A program made the position numbers and the translations under genes. Below, piece after piece: positions 57,940 to 64,000 of a DNA stretch of 64,000 nt (positions are counted from its first letter, which is position 1; every line of letters starts with the position of its first letter). The notes under the pieces are model-generated. The model did not search any database and was not told the origin of the DNA. It saw only the letters and a program-made list of their open reading frames with translations. This DNA comes from Afipia clevelandensis ATCC 49720 (GTDB lineage Bacteria; Pseudomonadota; Alphaproteobacteria; Rhizobiales; Xanthobacteraceae): NCBI RefSeq assembly GCF_000336555.1, contig NZ_KB375281.1, positions 1,344,713-1,408,712 of the forward strand. The letters are read 5' to 3'.

Positions 57940-58167
57940 ATGAGCGACGATTACGAAATCGACGGTGACGGTAACCGCGTTCTGGTCGGTCTCTCCGTTG
58001 CCGAGACCCGGGAATTCCTGAAACTGGAAGAAGCGATCCAGGGCCTGCTCGCCCCCGTCTCGTCGAAGGAATGGAAAACGCCCGACGAACTGCGCTGGCT
58101 TGAACTTTACCAGAAGCAGGAGGCGCGAAAGCTGCTGTTTCTCGCAGCCAGAGGAACGGCCCACTGA
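57940..58167 (+). CDS. Small conserved-looking hypothetical protein
   Basis: I do not recognise a family for this 75-residue acidic protein ([20 protein letters not shown]). It has a central helix [20 protein letters not shown] and a C-terminal helix [20 protein letters not shown]. There is no signal peptide and no Cys. The ATG has AAGCGGG upstream. It stands between plsY and dprA on the same strand. It is compact and soluble; the function is unknown. Confidence 0.65.
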   Translation: MSDDYEIDGDGNRVLVGLSVAETREFLKLEEAIQGLLAPVSSKEWKTPDELRWLELYQKQEARKLLFLAARGTAH

Positions 58168-58223
58168 GCGCAAGCCATTGTCCTCGGCCCGCTCTTGCGC
58201 AACACTCCCGCCATGGGGGCCGC

Positions 58224-59345
58224 GTGGATATCAGGACTTCAGCCACCGCCAGACTGACCGAGGCGCAGCGCATCGACTGGCTGCGCCTGATCCGTTCCGA
58301 CAATGTCGGGCCACGCACCTTCCGCTCGCTCATCAATCATTTCGGCAGCGCACGCGCAGCCCTGGATCGCCTGCCTCATCTGGCGCAACGTGGCGGCGCG
58401 TCAAAAGTTGGCCGCATCTGCACGCAGGCGGACGCCGAGCGCGAGATCGAAACCGGCCGGCGCATGGGCGTCGCCCTGCTGGCGCCAGGCGAATACGGCT
58501 ATCCGCCTCGCCTCGCATTGATCGACGATGCGCCGCCGCTGCTCGGCGTACGCGGTGTTCTCAACGTTCAGACCCAGCCGATGATCGGTATCGTCGGCTC
58601 CCGCAACGCATCCGGCGCGGGGCTGAAATTCGCGCAGACCATCGCACGCGATCTCGGCAATGCCGGCTTCGCCATTGCGTCGGGCCTCGCGCGCGGCATT
58701 GATCAGGCTGCCCATCGCGTCACGCTCGATACCGGCACGGTTGCGGTGCTGGCCGGCGGACATGACAGGATCTATCCGGCGGAGCATGAAGACCTGCTGC
58801 TCGATATCATCGAACGTGGCAGCGGCGCGATTTCCGAAATGCCGCTCGGTCACAGTCCGCGCGCGCGGGACTTTCCCCGGCGCAATCGCCTGATCTCCGG
58901 CGTTGCACTCGGTGTCGTGATCGTTGAGGCGGCGCACCGCTCAGGCTCGCTGATCACTGCGCGCTTTGCCAACGAACAGGGCCGCGAGGTGTTCGCCGTG
59001 CCCGGCTCTCCGCTTGATCCGCGCGCGGCGGGGACCAACGATCTCATCAAGCAAGGCGCGACGCTGGTGACGGAAGTCGCCGATGTCATCAACGCGGTTC
59101 AGCCGATCATGGGGCGTCCGGTCGAACTGCCGATCGAAGAATCCGGCGATCAGCCTCTCGACGACGAGCCACATGCCGACGAGCGCGAGCGCGTCATCGG
59201 CCTGCTGGGCCCCTCGCCGGTCGGCATCGACGATCTGATCCGCATGACGAATGTATCCCCCGCCGTGGTCCGCACCGTCCTGCTGGAACTTGAACTCGCA
59301 GGACGGCTGGAACGCCACGGCGGCGGAATGGTATCGCTTCTATAA
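58224..59345 (+). CDS. dprA: DNA-processing protein DprA (Smf)
   Basis: DprA loads RecA on incoming single-stranded DNA in transformation and is present in most bacteria. The 373-residue protein (GTG start) has an N-terminal SAM-like region ([20 protein letters not shown]). The Rossmann DprA core has [20 protein letters not shown] near residue 122, [12 protein letters not shown] near 158, PRRNRLISG near 219, and [14 protein letters not shown] near 270. A C-terminal winged-helix DprA_WH ([20 protein letters not shown] near 328) completes the usual three-domain form. Confidence 0.95.
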   Translation: MDIRTSATARLTEAQRIDWLRLIRSDNVGPRTFRSLINHFGSARAALDRLPHLAQRGGASKVGRICTQADAEREIETGRRMGVALLAPGEYGYPPRLALIDDAPPLLGVRGVLNVQTQPMIGIVGSRNASGAGLKFAQTIARDLGNAGFAIASGLARGIDQAAHRVTLDTGTVAVLAGGHDRIYPAEHEDLLLDIIERGSGAISEMPLGHSPRARDFPRRNRLISGVALGVVIVEAAHRSGSLITARFANEQGREVFAVPGSPLDPRAAGTNDLIKQGATLVTEVADVINAVQPIMGRPVELPIEESGDQPLDDEPHADERERVIGLLGPSPVGIDDLIRMTNVSPAVVRTVLLELELAGRLERHGGGMVSLL

Positions 59346-60119
59346 TCACCCGCGATAGATCGGCGCGCCGGCAGGCGATGCGGTTGATCCGCCGTCGATG
59401 AAGATTTCCTGTCCCTGAACGTGCGCCGCGTCGTCAGAAGCAAGGAACAGCACGGTCCTGGCGATGTGATCGACCTCGCCCATCCGGCCGAGCGGCGTGC
59501 TGGCGGAAATCCGCTTCTCAAGCATCTTCTCGGCTTCAGGCGTCGCGATGCCCGCGCCCCAGATCGGCGTGCGTGTAGCACCTGGCGAAACCACGTTGAC
59601 GCGGATGCCGCGCGGCGACAGTTCGGAGGCCATCACCCGCGCCATCGCGCGCACGCCAGCCTTGGTCGCCGCATAAGCCGAGTAACCCGGATTGCCGAGC
59701 ACCGAAATGACGGAGCCATTAAGGATGATCGACGCGTTGTCATTGATGTGTGCGACAGCCGCCTGCACCGTGAAAAACACCGCGGTCAAATTGGTCTTGA
59801 TGACGGTCTCGAATGCCGCGAGCGTGGTCCCGCCAACCGGCGTGTTTCCCGCGATACCCGCATTGGCGAACACAATGTCGAGCTTGCCGAACTTCTTTGC
59901 CGCCTGCGCGACCGCGCCTTCGAGCTGCGCCACGTCGGTGGCATCGGCCTTGATGCCGAAACCGTTCGGTCCAAGTTCCTTGACCGCCGCATCCAGCCTG
60001 GCCGGATCCCGGCCGGTGATCGCCACCCGTGCGCCCTCCGCCACAAACAGCTTTGCAGTGGCGAGGCCGATGCCGCTGTTGCCCCCGGTGATGAACGCCG
60101 TCTTGCCCTTAAGTCTCAT
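59346..60119 (-). CDS. Short-chain dehydrogenase/reductase (SDR)
   Basis: This is a classical NAD(P)-dependent SDR of 257 residues. The cofactor loop is TAFITGGNSGIGLATAK near residue 7, followed by NAGIAG near 86 and the catalytic Ser in ILNGSVISVLGNPG near 137. Tyr and Lys lie in YSAYAATKAGVRAM (YxxxK) near 150, and the family's PG motif in VVSPGATRTPIWG near 179. The ATG at 60119 has GGAGCG upstream. Arg after the first beta-alpha-beta (AITGRDPARL) points to NADPH. It is divergent from an HxlR regulator, which probably controls it. The substrate is unknown. Confidence 0.92.
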   Translation of the reverse strand: MRLKGKTAFITGGNSGIGLATAKLFVAEGARVAITGRDPARLDAAVKELGPNGFGIKADATDVAQLEGAVAQAAKKFGKLDIVFANAGIAGNTPVGGTTLAAFETVIKTNLTAVFFTVQAAVAHINDNASIILNGSVISVLGNPGYSAYAATKAGVRAMARVMASELSPRGIRVNVVSPGATRTPIWGAGIATPEAEKMLEKRISASTPLGRMGEVDHIARTVLFLASDDAAHVQGQEIFIDGGSTASPAGAPIYRG

Positions 60120-60231
60120 GGATCGCTCCTGCTGGTTGCCAAGCAATGTGGTTTCATATTGCAACTACACTTGCTAGATAGCCACAAGAGTTCTATGATG
60201 CAACCAGAATTTTCAACGCGGAGGATTGGCC

Positions 60232-60684
60232 GTGAAACGCAAGAGTCTTCAAGGTGATGTCTGCCCCATCGCCCGGACGCTGGACGTGATCGGCGACTGG
60301 TGGTCGCTGCTGATCATCCGGGATGCGCTCATGGGCGCGCGGCGCTTCAGCCAGTTTCAGAAAAATCTCGGCGTGGCTAAGAACATCCTAACCACCCGGC
60401 TGCGGACGCTGGTGACTCAGGGCATTCTGGAGATGAAGCCTGCGTCCGATGGCGGCGCCTATCAGGACTATGTGCCGACGGACAAGGCACGGGCGCTCTT
60501 CCCCGTCCTGGTCGCCTTGCGTCAATGGGGCGAAGAGTATGCCTTTACCCCGGGAGAAAAGTTCAGCGCGCTGGTTGATCGCCAAGACGGACAACCGCTG
60601 GGCAAGCTGCAAATCCGCGCCCATGACGGCCGTATTCTGGAGCAGGCCGAGACCAAGGTCCTGCCGCCCGCTTCCGCCCTTTAA
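60232..60684 (+). CDS. HxlR-family transcriptional regulator
   Basis: The 150-residue HxlR regulator has a core starting near residue 10: CPIARTLDVIGDWWSLLIIR, with FSQFQKNLGVAKNILTTRLR as recognition region and GILEMKPASDGGAYQDYVPT as wing. A Cys at the start of the core (GDVCPIART) could be redox-sensing as in relatives. The start is GTG at 60232, set by GGAGG at 60220-60224 with 7-base spacing. An in-frame TTG at 60226 is too close to that ribosome-binding site. It is divergent from the SDR gene. Confidence 0.9.
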   Translation: MKRKSLQGDVCPIARTLDVIGDWWSLLIIRDALMGARRFSQFQKNLGVAKNILTTRLRTLVTQGILEMKPASDGGAYQDYVPTDKARALFPVLVALRQWGEEYAFTPGEKFSALVDRQDGQPLGKLQIRAHDGRILEQAETKVLPPASAL

Positions 60685-60902
60685 GTCCTGCTGGAATTGC
60701 TCCGCTGGCGCCGGATGAACTCATCCGCTTCCAGCTTCGCCATTTCGAGCAGATGCGCCAGCATGTCGAGCCGATGGCGGTGCGCCAGTTGAGCGAATTC
60801 CACCATAGCCCCGGAGATCAGACTTGCGGCTTCGAGCGGACCTCCGTCTCCAGCTCTATCGTCAGACGGCAACACGTCGCCGCGGTTGTTGCGAACGGCC
60901 AT
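60681..60902 (-). CDS. 73-residue conserved-looking hypothetical protein
   Basis: The product (MAVRNNRGDVLPSDDRAGDG, then helical) has one long amphipathic helix pair, LISGAMVEFAQLAHRHRLDM followed by LAHLLEMAKLEADEFIRRQR. I have the impression that a similar AQLAHRHRLDxLAxLLEMAxLEA segment recurs in small proteins of Bradyrhizobium relatives, but cannot check. The start at 60902 has AGGGGTG upstream. The stop overlaps the end of the HxlR gene (60684) by 4 bases in convergent orientation. Function unknown. Confidence 0.7.
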   Translation of the reverse strand: MAVRNNRGDVLPSDDRAGDGGPLEAASLISGAMVEFAQLAHRHRLDMLAHLLEMAKLEADEFIRRQRSNSSRT

Positions 60903-60953
60903 TCGCACCCCTGTGGAATTCCAGCATGCAAATTTAAGAGCGTTTTTGGATAA

Positions 60954-60970
60954 TACACGTAATACGTGTA
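60954..60970. promoter_or_regulatory. Palindromic operator candidate
   Basis: TACACGT-AAT-ACGTGTA is a perfect 17-base palindrome 52 bases upstream of the 73-residue gene and 174 bases upstream of topA. It is not a match to LexA, Fur, Fnr or NifA boxes that I know. The binder is unknown. Confidence 0.5.
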
Positions 60971-61094
60971 CAACCACAAGTTACATTGCTTGCGATTTTT
61001 GCGGGAAACCAGAGGGTGGAACCGGCGTCCTCACCAGATCCCGATTTGACAGCGGACCCCCTTTTACCCATGTATCGGCCAAGCCAGCCTAGAG

Positions 61095-61141
61095 GAATCT
61101 TGCGATTCCGGCCTGCGTACCCCCGTTAAGTTATTGGAATC
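61095..61141 (+). promoter_or_regulatory. Three GANTC sites in the topA promoter region
   Basis: GANTC sites lie at 61095, 61104 and 61137 within the last 50 bases before topA (start 61144). This is denser than chance, and a possible CcrM/GcrA link to replication-associated expression is inference. Confidence 0.35.
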
Positions 61142-61143
61142 AA

Positions 61144-63927
61144 ATGAATCTCGTCATTGTCGAGTCGCCTGCCAAGGCCAAGACGATCAACAAGTATTTG
61201 GGCTCCTCCTACGAGGTTTTGGCCTCGTACGGCCATGTCCGCGACCTTCCGGCCAAGAATGGATCGGTCGATCCGGACGCCGATTTCCAGATGATCTGGG
61301 AAACCGATCCCAAGGCCGCCGGCCGCCTGAACGATATTGCCAAGGCCCTGAAGGGTGCCGACAAACTGATCCTCGCAACCGACCCTGATCGCGAAGGCGA
61401 GGCGATCTCCTGGCACGTCCTGGAGATCATGAAGCAGAAGCGCGCGCTCAAGGACCAGAAGGTCGAGCGCGTTGTCTTCAACGCCATCACCAAACAGTCC
61501 GTCACCGAGGCGATGCAGCATCCCCGCCAGATCGACGGCGCGCTTGTCGACGCCTATATGGCGCGCCGTGCGCTGGATTATCTGGTCGGCTTCACCCTCT
61601 CCCCTGTTCTCTGGCGCAAGCTGCCCGGCGCCCGCTCCGCCGGACGTGTGCAGTCCGTTGCCCTGCGGCTGGTCTGCGACCGCGAACTCGAAATCGAAAA
61701 ATTCGTCGCGAAGGAATACTGGTCGCTGCTGGCGACATTAATCACCCCGCGCGGCGACAGCTTCGAGGCCCGCCTTGTCGGCGCAGATGGCCGCAAGCTG
61801 CAGCGCCTCGATATCGGCACCGGCGCGGAGGCCGAGGATTTCAGGAAGGCGCTGGAAGCTGCAAACTTCACCGTCACGGCGGTCGAAGCCAAGCCGGCGC
61901 GGCGCAATCCGCAGTCACCGTTCACCACCTCGACCCTGCAGCAGGAAGCCAGCCGCAAGCTCGGCTTTGCGCCCGCGCACACCATGCGCATCGCGCAGCG
62001 TCTTTATGAAGGTATCGACATCGGCGGCGAGACCACCGGTCTCATTACTTATATGCGTACCGACGGCGTCTCGATCGCGCCCGAGGCGGTCACGCAGGTG
62101 CGCAAGGTCATCGGCGAGGACTACGGCAAAAACTACGTTCCGGACTCTCCGCGCCAGTACACTTCCAAGGCCAAGAACGCGCAGGAAGCCCACGAAGCCA
62201 TCCGCCCGACCGATCTGTCGCGCCGCCCGGCCTCGCTGAAGGCCCGGCTCGATAACGACCAGTTCCGTCTTTATGAACTGATCTGGATGCGCACCGTCGC
62301 GAGCCAGATGGAATCGGCGGAACTCGAACGCACCACTGTCGATATCGCCGCCAAGGCGGGCGCGCGCACGCTCGAACTGCGCGCCACCGGCCAGGTGGTG
62401 AAGTTCGACGGTTTCCTTGCGGTCTATCAGGAAGGCCGCGACGACGACCCGGACGACGAAGACTCAAAGCGCCTTCCGGTCATCAACCAGGGTGAGAGCG
62501 TCAAGCGCGAGAAGCTCGATGTCACCCAGCATTTCACCGAGCCGCCGCCGCGCTTCTCGGAAGCCTCGCTGGTCAAGCGCATGGAAGAGCTCGGCATCGG
62601 CCGGCCCTCCACCTATGCGTCGATCATCCAGGTGCTGAAGGATCGCGGCTATGTGAAGCTCGAAAAGAAGCGCCTGCATGGCGAGGACAAGGGCCGCGTC
62701 GTCGTGGCCTTCCTCGAGAATTACTTCGCGCGCTATGTCGAGTTCGACTTCACCGCCGACCTTGAGGAAAAACTCGACAAGATTTCCAACAACGAGATCG
62801 CCTGGAAACAGGTGCTGGCCGATTTTTGGCGCGACTTCATCGGCGCTGTCGACGACATCAAGGATGTCCGTGTCACTGAAGTGCTCGACGTGCTCGATGC
62901 CATGCTCGGCGAACACATTTACGAGCCGCGCGCCGATGGCGGCGATCCGCGCCAGTGCCCGAGCTGCGGCACCGGCAAGCTCAACCTGAAGGCCGGCAAG
63001 TTCGGCGCGTTCGTCGGGTGCTCGAATTATCCCGAATGCCGCTACACCCGCCCCCTCGCCGCCTCCAGCGGGCAGAGCGATCGTCCGCTCGGCAAGGACC
63101 CGGTCTCCGGTCTTGAGGTCGCGGTAAAGGCCGGCAGGTTCGGTCCGTATATCCAGCTCGGCGAGCCGAAGGATTACGGCGAGGACGAGAAGCCGAAGCG
63201 CGCGGGTATTCCGAAGAACATGTCGCCCGCCGATGTCGAACTCGAACTCGCGCTGAAGCTGCTGTCGCTGCCGCGCGACATCGGTCCGCATCCGGAAGAC
63301 GGCGAAGTCATCACCGCCGGCATCGGGCGCTTCGGTCCGTTCGTGCGTCATGGCAAGACCTATGCGAGCCTCGAAGCTGGCGACGATGTTTACAACGTCG
63401 GCCTCAACCGCGCGGTGACGCTGATCGCCGAGAAGGTTGCCAAGGGCCCGAGCCGCCGTTTCGGCGCGGACCCCGGCAAGGAGGTCGGCGACTACCCCGC
63501 GCGCGGCGGCAAGATCATGCTCAAGAAGGGCCGTTACGGCGCTTACGTCACCATTGACGGCATCAACGCGACCATCCCCGACAGCATCGAGCCGGAAAAG
63601 CTGACCATCGCGGAAGCCATCGCCCTGATCGAGGAACGCGCGACCAAGACCGGCGGCAAGCCCAAGCGCGGCGGTACCAAGAAGACCGCAAAGAAGGCTG
63701 CGAAACCTGCCGCTGAAACCAGTGACGACGCCGCATCCGCCAAATCTGCAAAGAAGCCCGCAGCAAAGAAGAAGGCTGCGGCGAAAAAGGCTGCTCCCAA
63801 GAAGGACGCAGCCGAGCCCGTCTCCTTGAAGGAAGCTGCCGCCGCCAAGGCCAAGGCATCGAAGGTTGCCGCGGCCAAGGTCACCAAGGTCGCGGAAAAG
63901 AAGAGCGCCGGTAAAGCACGCGGATAA
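61144..63927 (+). CDS. topA: DNA topoisomerase I
   Basis: TopA relaxes negative supercoils by single-strand cleavage. The 927-residue protein has the Toprim start MNLVIVESPAKAKTINKYLG and LILATDPDREGEAISWHV near residue 75. The catalytic Tyr lies in TGLITYMRTDGV (about Y303), and GIGRPSTYASII is near 482. One zinc-ribbon repeat (CPSCGTGKLNLKAGK with FVGCSNYPECRY) is near residue 603, followed by further degenerate C-terminal repeats. The last 85 residues form a Lys/Ala-rich, histone-H1-like tail (KKPAAKKKAAAKKAAPKKD), as in other high-GC bacteria. rnr starts in the topA stop (TAATG). Confidence 0.97.
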   Translation: MNLVIVESPAKAKTINKYLGSSYEVLASYGHVRDLPAKNGSVDPDADFQMIWETDPKAAGRLNDIAKALKGADKLILATDPDREGEAISWHVLEIMKQKRALKDQKVERVVFNAITKQSVTEAMQHPRQIDGALVDAYMARRALDYLVGFTLSPVLWRKLPGARSAGRVQSVALRLVCDRELEIEKFVAKEYWSLLATLITPRGDSFEARLVGADGRKLQRLDIGTGAEAEDFRKALEAANFTVTAVEAKPARRNPQSPFTTSTLQQEASRKLGFAPAHTMRIAQRLYEGIDIGGETTGLITYMRTDGVSIAPEAVTQVRKVIGEDYGKNYVPDSPRQYTSKAKNAQEAHEAIRPTDLSRRPASLKARLDNDQFRLYELIWMRTVASQMESAELERTTVDIAAKAGARTLELRATGQVVKFDGFLAVYQEGRDDDPDDEDSKRLPVINQGESVKREKLDVTQHFTEPPPRFSEASLVKRMEELGIGRPSTYASIIQVLKDRGYVKLEKKRLHGEDKGRVVVAFLENYFARYVEFDFTADLEEKLDKISNNEIAWKQVLADFWRDFIGAVDDIKDVRVTEVLDVLDAMLGEHIYEPRADGGDPRQCPSCGTGKLNLKAGKFGAFVGCSNYPECRYTRPLAASSGQSDRPLGKDPVSGLEVAVKAGRFGPYIQLGEPKDYGEDEKPKRAGIPKNMSPADVELELALKLLSLPRDIGPHPEDGEVITAGIGRFGPFVRHGKTYASLEAGDDVYNVGLNRAVTLIAEKVAKGPSRRFGADPGKEVGDYPARGGKIMLKKGRYGAYVTIDGINATIPDSIEPEKLTIAEAIALIEERATKTGGKPKRGGTKKTAKKAAKPAAETSDDAASAKSAKKPAAKKKAAAKKAAPKKDAAEPVSLKEAAAAKAKASKVAAAKVTKVAEKKSAGKARG

Positions 63928-64000
63928 TGAAAAAGAAAAGCGACGCGACAACTGCCTTTCCCGACCGAGAGAGCATTGTCGCGTTTGTCAGGGCGCATCC
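63927..64000 (+). CDS. rnr: Ribonuclease R (5' end only)
   Basis: Only about 24 codons are in the window: MKKKSDATTAFPDRESIVAF and VRAHP. The phrase FPDRESIVAFVRAHP resembles the N-terminal helix-turn-helix region of alphaproteobacterial RNase R, which commonly follows topA in this group. The start overlaps the topA stop by one base (TAATG), implying translational coupling. The call rests on a short stretch and on synteny. Confidence 0.75.
   Translation, partial: MKKKSDATTAFPDRESIVAFVRAH

Noticed and set aside
60954-60970. NifA upstream activator site
   Set aside because: The dyad has ACA-N-TGT polarity, the reverse of TGT-N10-ACA, and no nif gene or sigma-54 promoter is near.
62464-63951. 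Long minus-strand frame opposite topA
   Set aside because: It is a mirror of the Lys/Ala-rich and acidic topA codons, producing long Leu/Phe/Gly runs without a signal peptide or domain.

Overview
The window is a dense stretch of housekeeping chromosome from a high-GC alphaproteobacterium. Gene content, order and protein flavour fit the Nitrobacteraceae (Bradyrhizobiaceae), for example Bradyrhizobium, Afipia, Nitrobacter or Rhodopseudomonas. The signs are an LdtR-type MarR regulator, a Porin_2 family porin, an Mg-type HemB, a LabA-like NYN protein beside rpoZ, a Fur/Mur-type box in front of mntH, and several intergenic palindromic repeats of a kind common in this family. I cannot fix the genus. 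I see no prophage, transposase, integrase, plasmid function or CRISPR array.

Layout. 1-9.8 kb, all leftward: a truncated hppA (proton-pumping pyrophosphatase), thiL, nusB-ribH, an acyl-CoA synthetase, ribE-ribD, nrdR and glyA (riboflavin, thiamine and one-carbon metabolism). 9.6-11.8 kb: two tiny proteins, a remarkable cluster of GANTC (CcrM-type) sites, the ldtR-like regulator, a pair of foldback elements and a DUF6163-like membrane protein. 11.9-18.3 kb: hemB, an RDD protein, an arginyl/leucyl-tRNA-protein transferase, azoR with a divergent HxlR regulator, mntH with its probable operator, ridA and tsaA/trmO. 18.4-28.6 kb, all leftward: parC, recO, a small membrane protein, era-rnc-lepB, acpS-pdxJ, rel (ppGpp) and rpoZ. 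29-35 kb: a NYN-domain protein, a family 5-like uracil-DNA glycosylase, a PrxQ-type peroxiredoxin, smpB, mscL, dapA and a soluble lytic transglycosylase. 35.4-38.9 kb: an alpha/beta hydrolase, a repeat-rich gap, a major porin with a clear terminator, and tRNA-Ser(GCU). 38.9-40.9 kb: a gene-poor zone with a Sel1-like mini protein, a second GANTC cluster, a run of perfect hairpins and a 30-residue lysine-rich mini protein. 40.9-46 kb: gatB, a patatin lipoprotein, gatA, a small CxxC protein and gatC. 46-54.7 kb: nitronate monooxygenase, an MFS exporter with a divergent LysR regulator and operator cluster, ruvX, an AEC carrier, a CPBP protease, an AidB-like acyl-CoA dehydrogenase and a VanX-like dipeptidase. 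54.9-64 kb: pyrB with a pyrC-like gene lacking the zinc HxH, plsY, dprA, an SDR/HxlR pair, topA and the first codons of rnr.

Most of the window is ordinary core genome. The parts that standard annotation does not explain are intergenic. They are the GANTC clusters at about 10.03-10.14 kb and 39.63-39.75 kb, the twin foldback elements at 11.17-11.33 kb, and the hairpin array plus Lys-rich microprotein at 40.04-40.34 kb. The pseudo-dihydroorotase is the most interesting single protein. These are reported as leads, not as a proven new system.
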